Below the pieces are notes generated by a model, which did no database searches, was not told the origin of the DNA, and was given only the letters and a program-made list of their open reading frames with translations. Positions 10,189 to 27,372 of a stretch of 64,000 bases of DNA are shown here, one piece after another; within the stretch, counting starts at the first letter, position 1, and every line of letters begins with the position of its first letter. Source of the stretch: Craterostigma plantagineum (taxonomy: Eukaryota > Streptophyta > Magnoliopsida > Lamiales > Linderniaceae). Where the stretch lies: positions 17,192,001 through 17,256,000 of the forward strand of contig JAPQWV010000018.1 of NCBI GenBank assembly GCA_027422505.1, given 5' to 3'. The translations under genes were made by a program, and so were the position numbers.

Positions 10189-11795
10189 GGGATGATTTGG
10201 GGTCAGACCCCATTTAGGTTTTTAAATAGAGCTCAGGCCCATGTTAGAGAAAATTTAATTTGAAGAACCCATTTCAGAATTTAAGTTAGAATTAAGGTTG
10301 TTGGACGAAAATACCCTTATAAAATAATAGTTATGAAGTGGTATCCATCGCCCCAAGTCTGTTATCAAATTCCAGTATACTGTTTTCAGTTATCACATAA
10401 CCAAAAGTGTTACATGAAGTGGTACTGTAGATCCATGAAGTGGAACTATAGACCCATGAAGTGGTGCGGGTGAACAGTGAAGTGGTACGGTAGACCCATG
10501 AAGTGGTACTGGTGAACAGTGAAGTGGTACCGTAAACCCATGAAGTGGTACTGTTGAACAGAGAAGTGGTACAGCATTGTAGACCCATGAAGTGGTAATG
10601 TTGAACAGAGAAGAAGTGGTATTGTAAACCCATGAGTGGTACTGTTGAACAGAGAAGTGGTACATTGTTTCTAGACCCATGAATTCCAATACCACTCCAT
10701 GGGTCCACAGTACCAGGGCCGTTATTTCAATTTCGGTGGCCCCGTTCTCGTAACTGAGTGAGGCCTTAAACATAATCGCCAATCGTAGGCGATATAGATC
10801 TTGGTAGCCCTTTTTTGTAATAGCAAACTTAAAAATTTAAATAGGTAATGAGCCTGACTCAGTATCGAAAGAATATTACTTAGGAGGCATGGTTTTTTTT
10901 TTAACGGTCCCGAGGTATCCCACCACAATTATATATATTACATGGATATAGTATTATCTGAGCAGAACCTTAAAATGATATATCAAAGAAATAAATACTC
11001 AATAGTAACAAATAAATGTAGCATCATAATTAATAAATAATGCAGCGAGCAACTGTTTTTTATTTTATCTTTTTTATTTTTATCTCACCTCACCTGTTAA
11101 GTCATTGCCGTCGTCCAAAAGATGTCATTAACCAACGAAAGTCAACCATGATGACGAGAGGGCCACATGTGAATTGTCAGGCGTATGCATTTTGGTCCCT
11201 ACTCTAGTAGACTAGCACACAAATGATTTTTCTTTTATTTTTCTATTCACAGAGAATTATAAACATGAATTTTAAACTTAAGTGGGCCAAAAGATGTGGC
11301 CCTAACCTTTTGAGGAGGCCCTGTGCTGTAGCACAGCTTGCTCTGGGCCAAATCCGGCCCTGCACAGTACCACTTCTTCTCTGTTCAACATTACCACTTC
11401 ATGGGTCTATAATGCTGTACCACTTCTCTGTTCAACAGTACCACTTCATGGGTCTACGGTACCACTTCACTGTTCACCAGTACCACTTCATGGGTCTACA
11501 GTACCACTTCATTGTTCATCCGTCTGGAGTCTACAGTACCACTTCATGGATCTACAGTACCACTTCATGTACACTGTATACCACTTCTTCATGGTTGCTT
11601 TGCATGTTTCAATAAGACGATGGCATGGTTCGTAATTTTTTTTTTTGTTTATTATGGGCAAATATGTCTTTTTTCATGGATTAAGTCCTTATTTCTAATG
11701 AATCTTGAATTTAGCTACCTCTATCTATATGAAACATAAATTAGGCCTGAAATCAAAAGAAAACTTATAAATTGGGCCTGACATGTAATTACCTC
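10189..11795. mobile_element. MULE-like foldback element, GTACCACTTC family, copy B
   Basis: The 1607-bp element is flanked by a perfect 9-bp duplication TAGATTAAA (10180-10188 and 11796-11804). The ends share GTCAGRCCC about 14-22 bases in. Two arms made of CATGAAGTGGTAC units, 10411-10620 and 11369-11572, are near-exact inverted copies. The DNA between them holds no recognisable gene. ORFs over the arms are translations of the repeat and are not real proteins. Confidence 0.75.
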
Positions 11796-11804
11796 TAGAT
11801 TAAA

Positions 11805-12619
11805 TAGAGTATATTGTGTCTGTGGGACTGATCATAGTTAATGATTATACCGTTATTGTGATATCCGAACAATTCCTACCTAGTTGGCCAACATGAATCA
11901 TGCATTGCATTCTCATCTTATCTGAATTACGTGCTAATATAATGTGTGCTTGTTATGCATATTATTTGAACTATTTGCGTTGCATGTTATGTGCATTTTT
12001 AAGAGTTGCATATTTTAATATATTTATGTAGCTAGTAAGTATTAATTTCAACATTTTAATATATTCAATTCCTAGGAATTTTGGTATGAGGAATAGTATA
12101 GAGTCATTAGAGGCGAATAGTTACACGTGTCTAGTTAATATTTTTATTATAGAATAATAATAAAATAAATAAATAACAATAATAAATAATAATTATAAAT
12201 AAATTAATTAATAATTAGAATTATGTAGCTTAGTACTTTACTTGTTTTCCTGTGTGATACGTGTTAAGTAATAATACACGTGTCAATTAGTAAGTACTAT
12301 TAATTATACGTGTCTGCGGGTAGACGCCGCTAGTTCCACGTGTCGATTGCTACGTATAATTAATTACACGTGTATGCATAATATATTATTCAACATTCAT
12401 GTGAGTAGATCTTAATAAGTATTATTGAAAATATACTAAACTTCTGCAAATTAATTATTCAAAGTACAAAAAAAAATTAGTTTAGTATCCTATTATGAAT
12501 GTTAAAATACTAATTTAGTATGAATGAAATATATGGTAACGAGGGTATATCTCACATGTGAGCTCGGTAGCAATAAAGATTTATACAAATATATGCATTA
12601 AAACGTTTAATACGATAAG
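11805..12619. other. AT-rich unassigned DNA left of the Copia element
   Basis: No gene is visible. The Copia element at 12620 inserted here. The sequence on the other side (17979 on) is the distal part of a Gypsy LTR, so this stretch could be the proximal part of the same LTR. That is inference: no TG start matching the LTR end GGGGCGTCACA was found. Confidence 0.3.
12123..12373. promoter_or_regulatory. Cluster of six ACGTG (ABRE/G-box) cores
   Basis: ACACGTGTC at 12123, ACGTGTT at 12259, ACACGTGTC at 12276, ACGTGTC at 12308, CACGTGTC at 12337 and ACACGTGT at 12366. ACGTGKC is the core bound by ABF/AREB bZIP factors. Function here is inferred from density alone. Confidence 0.4.
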
Positions 12620-13234
12620 TGTTGGTCCAGCCACCAAGGAGGACGCCCACCAATATAGACGAAAAGAAAAAAATAAATAATATTATATTATAATATTATT
12701 TTAATGAAAGGTATATATTGAAGGACGACGCGGCGGATTCCTGTCCACCCGTTTCGAGTGGTACAGAAGAGCTGAAGACATCTATAAATAGGCTGAGGAT
12801 TCTTCAGTTATTATCATCACAAGCTCATTCGAGTTTTACTATATAGAGAGATAAGTAGTTCGAGTGAATTGTGAGGATATCAGTTCAAGTAGAAACTGAT
12901 AGGGTTCCACATCCACAGAGAGGTGTGAGGTAAACACGAGTGGTAAAAGTGAGATAGTAAAAATTCGAGGGTTGTAATTTTTTACTATAGTGAAGATTTT
13001 GCCGACTCGGCCGTGGTTTTTCCCTCTTCGTTAACAGAGGGTTTTCCACGTTAAAATTCTGGTGTTCTTTCTTACCTTACGGTAATTTTGTTTTTACCAT
13101 GGTAGTTACTGTGGGGGTCCCACCAAATTTACCCCGTGGTTCCCACTTCTCCCGAGTGTCGTACCGAGCCAAACCGGGACCTGTTCCGCTGCGGGGCCCA
13201 CTGACCACCGCGGGGCCCACCACCATTCCCAACA
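12620..13234 (+). repeat. 5' LTR of the first Copia element
   Basis: 615 bp, TGTTGG...CCCAACA. A TATA-like TCTATAAATAGG lies at 12780-12791, marking the U3/R region. The end abuts the tRNA-Met primer site. Confidence 0.92.
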
Positions 13235-13342
13235 AGTGGTATCAGAGCCTGATAGTATTCTGAGTATGCTCTGTGGTTGCAGCTTTGACTGATTTTCCAC
13301 ATCAGAAAAGGTAATAGTAGGTTGCTGGTAATTTTGACGGCC

Positions 13343-17316
<3,974 letters not shown>

Positions 17317-17367
17317 GGCGGTAGGAGATCTTCCCCGCAAAAATGAACGAGGCTGGAGGGGGAGAAT

Positions 17368-17978
17368 TGTTGGTCCAGCCACCAAGGAGGACGCCCACCA
17401 ATATAGAAGAAAAGAAAAAAAATAAATAATATTATATTATAATATTATTTTAATGAAAGGTTTATATTGAAGGACGGCGCGGCGGATTCCTGTCCACCCG
17501 TTTCGAGTGGTCCAGAAGAGCTGAAGACATCTATAAATAGGCTGAGGATTCTTCAGTTATTATCATCACAAGCTCATTCGAGTTTTACTATATAGAGAGA
17601 GAAGTAGTTCGAGTGAATTGTGAGGATATCAGTTCAAGTAGAAACTGATAGGATTCCACATCCACAGAGAGGTGTGAGGTAAACAAGAGTGGTAAAAGTG
17701 AGATAGTAAAAATTCGAGGGTTGTAATTTTTTACTATAGTGAAGATTTTGCCGACTCGGCTGTGGTTTTTCCCTCTTCGTTAACAGAGGGTTTCCACGTT
17801 AAAATTCTGGTGTTCTTTCTTACCTTATGGTAATTTTGTTTTTACCGTGGTAGTTACTGTGGGGGTCCCACCAAATTTATCCCGTGGGTCCCACTTCTCC
17901 CGATCGTCGTACCGAGCCAAACCGGGACCTGTTCCACTGCGGGGCCCACTTTCCACCGCGGGGCCCACCACCATTCCC
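17368..17978 (+). repeat. 3' LTR of the first Copia element
   Basis: Matches the 5' LTR throughout with about 17 substitutions. The terminal AACA is missing at the right junction, where flanking TAAGTAC follows CCATTCCC. Confidence 0.9.
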
Positions 17979-19853
17979 TAAGTACTATATGGCGTAAAGA
18001 GCAAGGGATGTATTAACCGACTTGATTACTTATCACCACCTCATTTAGAGCTCAGACTTGTTTTCCACCTTCTTGCTCATCGAAACCTTGCTCCCAGATG
18101 TGTACATGTAAGCTACGAAGGATCCTCTAGGTAAACCTTCTGTGTAAAAAATTATATTGCATACTAGTGCATACAAACGATACTACATGTATTTATCTAT
18201 TTGATATTCGTTGAGTAAGGGTTTTAAGGCTTGGTCACGTTTCTTATCAATTAGTTTTCCTTTATTCTCAGAATAATTAAGATATTTCAGCTAAAGGATT
18301 GCCTTTTGGTATATGAAAGTCACGATTTCTTGCTATATTAATCCTTGATACACGCATATATGGATACACGACATATGAGAATTAATAGGCCATGCAAGGT
18401 TCGTGCCTTTGAACTGACTCATTTGCTATTATTATTTAGGAACCACCTAATGCTACAGTGATCGTTTAGGCGAGTACTTATATGCTCTTAGGCTTACCTT
18501 GTAGGTGAAATTACGACTCACAATCTCAGTATAACAAGAAGGTTAGAGACGGCAGGTAAGCGACTGTCCCATGCAACTACGACACATGAACCTAGCTTTA
18601 TTTGTATTGTTGTGATATATGTGCTATGATTTATTTGATTACTTGGGAGGTACGAATTATTAGTATTAGTAATTGTACATCAGGCGGGAGTCGCCATATA
18701 CGTTGTTTTAATTATTTGTTGAGATGACCTTACGTGATTTGAGTTGAACTATTTGTTAGCCAAAGTGATTTGTGTGTATGTCATTGGGCACGAACTGTTT
18801 CGAATATGAGTGTGATATTCCTTGCATATTGTGCACCGTTTCATTTACATCGAGTCATTTACGTCGCTTTGGACAACTGGCGATGAGCATGTGAGGAATT
18901 TCATATAGTCGCTTTGGGCGAGACTGATCGGTGAGGTGCATTATGTTCTTTTGCGAGACGATACTACGATACGCGAGGGAATCTCGTGGTGGAGAAGACC
19001 GCCTTCGATGGGATGGTGATGGTCCACTCGAGCCCTTCCCCTTTTGGCGGTACCGCGCCCTTATTGGCCCGACGTGACGACGTCTTTTCTGGACGGGTGA
19101 AAAAGACCGTGCAGCTATTTCTGGGCGGGTGAAAAAGACCGTGCAGAATTTATTTTTATGGGCCTCATTGATATTGATTGAGCTCTTCGGTATCGTAGTA
19201 TTCGATCTCAGGGCCCATATTGAGTGAATCATTTTGAGGGTATGACTGCATTAGTTACGAGAGCATGAGCGGCATATAGCAGACCATGTTGCACTTGATT
19301 CATTCGAGGAATTCATATCGCAAGCCGATATAGTTCCGAGCATATTTTACACGATATATTATTATGGCATTCGCTTACTGAGCAACTAGCTCATGTCGTT
19401 CATGTGTTGTAGGTGAGCCCGATGATGTTGTATGATACTCGCTTTCGAGGCTAGCTGTTGAAGCTCCCGCAGACTTTTGAGATGACGTGTACATGGATGA
19501 CGACCTGTGGGCGAGCGAATTCTTTTGTTTTGGGTTTATATAGTTTATATTTATCGTTGAGGTGTGTTTGGTCATACTTTTGGACACCGTTATGTAGGTG
19601 TATATATATGTTATAATGGTCGAGTCGAGCTGCGTAGTTTGTTAGTGGAATGTTGTGGGTGAACTATTTCTTTTGAAGGTAATGTTATTTTACTACGAGT
19701 TTATGGGTCTATTGGTTTGGTGAGTAGGTTTGAGTGGTCGAGTATAAGGGTTATCGACGACTTTTCAAACAGAACTCTTGCGTTTATTTTCTCGAAGTCG
19801 TATTTTAATAGCCCTTAGAGTCATATAGTAGTGTAGTGGCGTGGGGCGTCACA
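17979..19853 (+). mobile_element. Gypsy 5' LTR, distal part
   Basis: The region ends GGCGTGGGGCGTCACA directly before a tRNA-Met primer site at 19858-19869, so it is the right end of a long LTR. A 32-34-bp unit (GGGTGAAAAAGACCGTGCAG core) is tandemly duplicated at about 19082-19147. The left limit is uncertain because of the Copia insertion. I see no gene. Confidence 0.6.
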
Positions 19854-22755
19854 GAGGTGGTATCAGAGCACGGTTACAGGTTTTGTAGACTATCCATGTA
19901 CATGATCTCAGAAGAACTGTGGAAGCACGGCTTTGCCTCGTAAGTTCTATTATTATGTGTTATATATTTTGTGTTGCATGATCATAGTGGCCATGTTTTG
20001 TTTGTCAATATCGGGTAACGACGACTAGTATGGTGCGCACAAGAGGAGATAGTTCAGGGGAGCCATCAACCCCCAGCGATGAACGGATACTGCTATTATC
20101 AGACTTACGGAACTCGTTCAGCGCAAATCTAATCAAATCCAACAGCTAATTCAACAAAGAGATTCGAGCGAGCGACGAGGCAATCCATCGAGTCAGGCAG
20201 AGCGTGTAGAAGCTGTTGGAGAAAGGTTTAGGAAGCTAAATCCACCTACCTTCGAGGAGGCAGTTGACCCGACAGCTGCAGATGATTGGATTCGTACCCT
20301 TGAGAACATGTTCCACTATAGTCGAATACCAGAAGAGGACAAAGTGACTTGTGCATCTTTTATGCTACGAGGAAGTGCGGGACATTGGTGGGACATGACC
20401 AAAAGCCTCGAGGATCCATACACAATGGCGTGGGACAAATTCAAGGAATTATTCAGGGGAAATACTTTGCCGTCCCAGCTCGCGTACAAAAGATGAACGA
20501 ATTTATATAGCTGAGGCAAGGATCAATGCCGGTGGAGGAGTATATACGGAGGTTCGAACAACTTTCAAGGTTTGCGACACATATGGTGAGCACTGATACC
20601 TTGAAGGTTGAACGATTTCTTGAAGGACTTAGGCTAGAACTGTACCGAGATGTTAGCATGGCAAAAGTCGACGACACAAATTATACTCAGATTGCCGAGT
20701 GGGCTTTGATGGCCGAGCAAGCTGAGATGCGAATTCTCCGTGCACAAGAGGCTCGGCGCAAATTCCAACAAGTTCGAACCCAAGAAGGAGGTAGAAATGA
20801 TAAGAAGAGGGGTTTTCAATCCTTTAATCAACGACCTACATTCCAAGCAGGGCAAGGACCACAACAGGAGGATCAAAGCAAGAGAATGAAGTTTAATCAA
20901 GGCCCAATACCTAATATCATTCCTAGATGCTCGACTTGTGGTAATCGTCACACCGGAGTGTGCCGTTTTGAGAGTAGAACTTGTTTTAAGTGCGGTAAGG
21001 TCGGGCATATCGCCACAGCATGTCCTGAGCAACCAAAGGACAATCAAAGGAAAGCACCAGCCAGAGTTTTTGCCATGACGGGTTCAGCCACGGACGCAGA
21101 CCCATCGGTGATCACGGGTAAACTCCTTATCTATGACACCCTTGCACATGTGTTATTTGACTTCGGTGCCACACATTCATTTGCATCAGTAGATTACGTG
21201 AATAAGCTCAATAGGGTACTTGAACTTTCGGAAGTTTTTTATTATTTGACTACTCCTACTGGGCATTCCGAAGAAACGAATAGAATCTTGAGAATGTTAC
21301 CTATTATCATCGAAGGGAGAGAATTACATGCAAATTTGATTGTCCTTGCTATGAATGAGTTTGATATTATCCTTGGAATGGACTGGCTGTCGAAACATCG
21401 GGCCACTGTCGATTGTTCAACAAAGACGGTAACATTTCGGCTACCAAATGAGGAAACCTTTTCTTTTGAAGTTGTTGAGAAGTCTCCAAAACTTACAATG
21501 ATATCGGCAGTGAAGGCTATGCACTTATTAAAGTGTGGTTGTGAGGGATACATAGTAAGCATTATGAGCCTTGAAGGGAAGCCATCACCAAAAATCGAGG
21601 AAATACCTGTTGTTTGCGAGTACCGGACGTTTTCCCAGATGATCTTCCAGGGTTGCCGCCAGACCGTGAAATTGAGTTCACCATTGAGTTGGAGCCCGGA
21701 ACAGCCCCGATTGCTAAGACACCTTTTCGAATGGCCCCGCTCGAATTGAAGGAGCTAAAAGCTCAGTTGTAGGAATTGCTTGATAACGGCTTTATACGAC
21801 CCAGCTTTTCTCCCTGGGGAGCACCTGTTTTGTTAGTCCGCAAAAAGGATGGATCAATGCGTCTGTGTATCGACTACCGGGAACTGAATAACAAGACAAT
21901 CAAGAACAAATACCCTCTGCCCCGGATCGATGATATATTTGACCAATTGCAAGGAGCGTCTGTATTTTCAAAATTGATCTGCGATCCGGGTATCACCAAC
22001 TAAAGATAAAGGAAGTGGACATTTCAAAGACGGCGTTCAATACGAGATATGGACACTATGAGTTTCTTGTTATGCCATTTGGAGTTACAAATGCACCAGC
22101 GGCATTCATGGACCTGATGAATCGGGTATTATTCATCGATAAGTTCATCATTGTATTTATCGATGACATCCTAATCTATTCAAAAACAAGGGATGATCAT
22201 GGTGAACACTTGCGAGCAGTATTGCAGACATTGAGGCAGAAGCAGCTATACGCAAAATACAAGAAATGTGAATTATGGCTCGATCAAGTAGCATTCCTCG
22301 GCCATGTTATTTCAGCAGATGGAGTATCAGTAGACCCTAGCAAGGTCGAAGCTGTTACTAGTTGGAGCAGACGAACGACTCCTTCAGAAGTGCGAAGTTT
22401 CCTTGGCCTAGCGGGTTATTATCGAAGATTCATTGAAGGATTCTCAAAAATTGCAACTCCATTGACAAGGTTGACAAGGAAGGGTATTCCATTTATTTGG
22501 AACGAAGATTGCGAACGAAGCTTTCAAGAACTCAAACAACGATTCAGCACCCATTCTCTCCATCACCATAACTAATGAAGGGTTTGTAATTTACACTGAT
22601 GCGTCAAAGAATGGTTTAGGAGGTGTTCTTATGCAGAATGGTAAGGTGATTGCATATGCCTCAAGACAGCTAAAAGAGTACGAGAAGAATTATCCAACGC
22701 ATGATCTGGAACTGGCTGCTGTAGTGTTCACATTGAAGATTTGGAGGCATTACAC
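19854..22755 (+). pseudogene. Ty3/Gypsy gag-pol remnant, 3'-truncated
   Basis: After the primer site TGGTATCAGAGC the gag begins near 20030. A gag core (WIRTLENMF, GSAGHWWDM) is followed by a frame change near 20490. A CCHC knuckle CFKCGKVGHIATAC lies at about 20982, and a retropepsin region at about 21150 has DFG where an active enzyme has DSG or DTG. The reverse transcriptase ([10 protein letters not shown], about 22160) and start of RNase H ([11 protein letters not shown], about 22592) follow. Further stops lie at 20494, 21767 and near 22000. The element ends after LKIWRHY. Integrase and the 3' LTR are absent, so it is truncated and dead. Confidence 0.88.
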
Positions 22756-25700
22756 AATATTCTTGAGTAGGGTTGCAAATGAATCGAATTTTTTTGTTCG
22801 ATTTGCGATTCGATTCGAAATTTTAAGATTCCAATTCGATATTTCAAATACAAATAATTTTTTTTGGATTCGAATAATAACCGAGTATGAATAAAATATC
22901 ACAATATTCTATACGAATACTTATTGAATAATTATTATCATCTCAATTTAGTAATAATAACCAGTCATGGAAGCGACTGATTTTCTCTCTCTAGGCTATG
23001 GCGAAAAAGAGGATAACGGTTACACAGAGGACTGCGCCGGCCACGGTGGCGACGCCGTCCCATACTCCGGCGATCTCATCTAGCAATTTGGATGCGCGCA
23101 AGAGTGCTCAGAGGTCTCATGGCATCGAGTCAGTGGCGACTCCGCAAGCAGGTACTGTTCCATTAGTGAATCACTTACCAGTGTGCGAGGCTGATCATTG
23201 GCCAACAGTTGAACAATCGATTGGGAAGAGCAACACACCGATTGTGGAACGGTAAATGCGGTTAATCCTTGGCTCAGGTTCAATGTCGAATTTTTTAAAA
23301 AGCAGGACAATCGCCTAGAATTTGTGTTGCCCCGATTTTGGAGAGCGGTCAGAAAATTGGTGTAATTAATGCTGAGGTGATCCAGGAGGAGGTTAATCAT
23401 TGGAAGTCTGTTGTGCTATGCTATGTGCTTGGTGCTAACCCCCCGTATGGAGTAATGGCGGGTTTCCTTAAGCGCAAATGGGATAAATTGGGCCTGATAA
23501 ATGTCTGGCAAGTGCGGCAGGGACTCTTTCTGGCTCGGTTTGATAGTGTGGAGAGTCGAGATAAAATCCTGCAAACCAAGATCTTACACTTCGATAGAAA
23601 ACCAGTCGTACTTGCTCCTTGGACTGAGAAGACGCAGCTTAGCAAGGTCGGAGTGGAGAGTGTACCTATCTAAGTACAAATGCCACAGTTGCAGCTGAAA
23701 TACTGGGGAATCAAAACACTCAGTAAACTTGCCAGCTTAATTGGCAAACCAATTATGACTGATGATTTCACAAGGAAGAAGAAGAGAATCCACTTTGCAC
23801 GGGTGTTAGTAGAGATTAACCTCAAGAAGCCTTTGAAGGATAGCATTCAATTCCTAAATGAGTGTGGGCAGCTTTAGGAGCAGAAGATAACCTACGAGTG
23901 GAAACCTGTGCTATGTGATAAATGCAAGAAATATGGGCATGAGGAGTCTAACTGTAGGCAGGAGGTGCAAAGAGTGTGGAAACCAGTATATTATGGTCCC
24001 CGAGTTGAGGTGCCTGTACATCCCCCTCAGGAACCAGTAGGAAAGCCAACTCTGATCGAATTTGAGACTGTGGGAATAGTCAGACAGAGATACATGTGGA
24101 AGTTGGGGCCAAAGACACCAGGAACAGTGTGGACCGAGAAGGGAGAAGGCTGTCCTGGGCTGATTTGGCTCAGGTGGAGGAAATCAGTTCAGTTGTAGCT
24201 AACCCTTCCAAGCAGCGGGTATATGACCTTGGTAATAGATAGTTGGGTCTCTTGGAATATCCAGGGCCTGAATGGCCCTTCAAAGCAGAGAGAACTAGCT
24301 CTCTTCTGACGTAAATACAATATAAACTTATTATGCCTAGTGGAAACCAAACTGAAAGCTGCCCACTTTCAGGGGTTATGAATAAAACATTTTGGGGCTG
24401 GGAAGCTAGTCATAGTCTGAGTGAGCACTTTAATGGTAGAATAATGGTTGTATGGAGAGGAGGGCTGCAGTTAGAAGTGCTATCTAAATCAGATCAACAT
24501 ATGCATTTTAAAGTCTGTAGAGGTAAGAAATTCATTATCTATCTCACTTGTGTATATGGGCATATGAGGTGCATGCTAGGGACAGTCTGTGGGTGTCTAT
24601 CATTAGGATTGGGGACCACTGAGGGAACCATGGCTGCTGTGGGGGGATTTTAACAACATTAGAGGCTTTGAGGATAGAATTAGAGGAGCTGCCATTACTG
24701 CTAAGGAATTTCTGGATTTTAATCAGTGCTTGAATCAGTGCCAGCTTGGGGAAGTTAAAAGAACTGGCTGTAACTTTACCTGGTATAATAAACAAGGCCA
24801 AGGGTCTAGAATTTGGAGCAAGATTGATTGGGCTTTTGCCAATATGGAATGGATGCAGAAATTCAGTACTCATGTGGCTACATTCCTTAGTGAGGGCTTG
24901 TCTGACCACTCCCATTTCTTACTTAGGTGTGTGGGTCAGAGCCAAGCTGGGAAGAGAGCTTAACTTCAATGTGTGGAGTTTGTCTCCCTCCTTCTTGGAT
25001 ACTGTTAGCTAACTGGAATTCTCAAGAGGGCTCTCCTATGGCTAGGTCGTGCTGTAATCTGGAGAAACTGAGGGGTCCTCTTAGAAATCTGAATAAAGAA
25101 CTGTTTGCAGATATTGTCTCTAGAACTGAGGAAACCAAGGCCAGACTTGATGAATGCCAAACTGCCCTACACACTGACCCATTAAAAACTGAACTGTTAG
25201 CCAAAGAATAGGCCCTGAGGGATGCGCATCAGTTCTTGAGTGTGGCAAATGGCAAATTCTTGAGGCAAAAAGCTAAAGCTAGGTGGCTAGATAAGGGGGA
25301 CCACAATTCTGCCTACTTCCATGCCATCAAAGCAAAGAACCTATGCTAACAGAATTCTGACCATCACTTCTCCTGAGGGGCAGACCATTACTGATGGTGA
25401 TGGTATCCAGCAGCACTTCAAGGAATATTACCAGTCCATCCTGGGGGAGGCTGGACCTGTTCACCTCTGTCCTGACCAGCTTGTGGCCAATGAGGGATAT
25501 GTCCTAACCTTAGAGGACCAGATAAAGCTCATTCAGCCATTCTCCAGGCAGGAGGTCTATGAAGCACTGAAAACAATTCATGAGGATGTTGCTCCAGGTC
25601 CAGATGGATATGGGAGTGGATTCTTTAAGCTTGCCTGGACTGTTGTGGGTGAATCTGTCACAGATGCAGGAGTTTTTTTAAAACTGGGAGAATGCTGCCA

Positions 25701-26341
25701 AGGATGAACAGAATTACTTTATGCCTGATTCCTAAGGTGCCAAATCCAGAATCTGTTATGGAGTACATGCCAATATCCTGTTGCAATACAGTTTATAAGT
25801 GCATCTCTAAATTGCTCTATTCTAGATTGAAGCCTCTCCTACCAGCCAGGATCTCTTAGAGCTCTACAATAGGAAGAATGATTCTGCTAGGATCCTTATG
25901 AAGGTGGATATAAGGAAAGCTTACGATACTGTGAACTGGGAGTTTCTAAGGAGATGGTTATGCCTCATCAGGTTCCCTCAGAAATTTGTAAACTGGCTCA
26001 TGGAATGTGTGACCACAGTTTCTTACACTTTGTCCATTAATGGGGCACAAGCTGGTTGGTTTAAAGGTGCAAAGGCATTGAGACAAGGGGACCCTGTCTC
26101 CCCTCTCTTGTTTGTGCTCTCAATGGAATACCACTAGGAAGTTACAGCTCTCGGCCAGGGATTCTAGGTTCAGTTTCATCCTTTGTGCAAGCACATCAAT
26201 CTGGTCAACCTTTGCTTTGCAGATGATCTTCTGTGAATGGAGGCCTGCTGCAGTCACTGTGATAAAAGAGGCTCTAGAGCACTTCAAAAATACCTCGGGG
26301 TTGGAAGCAAACCAGCAGAAATACAGCCTCTATATGGCAGG

Positions 26342-27050
26342 TAGGGGTGGGCACAGTTCGGTTTACCGAACCGAAATACCGAATAACCGAAATTTCGGTA
26401 CAAACCGAACCGAACATAAAATTCGGTTCGGTATTTCGGTTCGGTATTTTCGGTATAACGAATTATCGATTTTACCCTAACATAGTCCAATAAAATATAT
26501 ACAGAGCCCAATAATTATATACACAACCCAATAGAAAACAGCCTACTAGTAGGTCAATTTAGGGATCTTGTTTAAGCTTCGATCCTTTAATCTTCTGCCT
26601 CTTACGGCTTCAACAGAGACAGACCACGAATCTTCTTCCTTTATCTTCTTCCTCAACAGCCCACTACCACGCCAGAACCACCTATGTAGCCCCGCCGCCG
26701 TGGGGTCGATCCCCCTCTGATTTCGTCGATGGTTCGATTCGTCATCTTCAACAAACCACTAGAGAGAGAGAGAGCGAGACAGATTGCAGATAGCAGCGGA
26801 TTCACCTAGCTTGAAGTTGTCCCAGAAGCCGATTCGTACGCGAGACCAGCTCGTTCCCAGTGGACGACAGATGAGAGTAGGCAAATGCATTTTTTTCTTC
26901 AACCTCTGTATTCCGGTAAATAACCGAAATAAACCAAAAAACAATCGTTACAAACCGAACCGAACCGATTGAGTTCGGTTCGATATTCGGTTCTTCGAAT
27001 CATCGAACCGAAATTTCGGTTCGGTACGGTTTACCGAATGCCCACCCCTA
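26342..27050. mobile_element. hAT-type non-autonomous element (TAGGGGTGGGCA family)
   Basis: The 709-bp element inserted in LINE ORF2. Terminal repeats TAGGGGTGGGCA and TGCCCACCCCTA are flanked by a perfect 8-bp duplication ATGGCAGG (26334-26341 and 27051-27058). Subterminal zones are packed with TTCGGTTCGGTA-type motifs. The central 300 bp is unlike the ends and may be captured host DNA. There is no transposase. Confidence 0.88.
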
Positions 27051-27372
27051 ATGGCAGGCACATCAAGCTCAATCTCTGAACAGATAAGGCAGATCATGGG
27101 ATTCCAGGACTTGGGGGTTCCCATAACTCCCACAAAATGGAGCAGAAGTTCATGCCAAGACTTAGTAGAGAAGATCACAGCTCGAGTTAAATGTTGGGCT
27201 ACAACGAACCTGTCTTATGCAGGTAGGCTTTGCCTGATTAATTCTGTGCTCTAGCCACACATGGTTGCTGGGGCTCCATTAATTTCCTACCCAAGCTGTG
27301 TCTAAGGAGGTGGATCGAGTATGTAAAGAGTTTCTATGGGGCAGGAAAGAGCAGGGGAAAACTGTCCCTCTC

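Noticed and set aside
10331..10782. Two minus-strand ORFs of about 125 residues with repeated TTSW and VPLHG units
   Set aside because: They are translations of the GTACCACTTC repeat array of the MULE-like element, not proteins.
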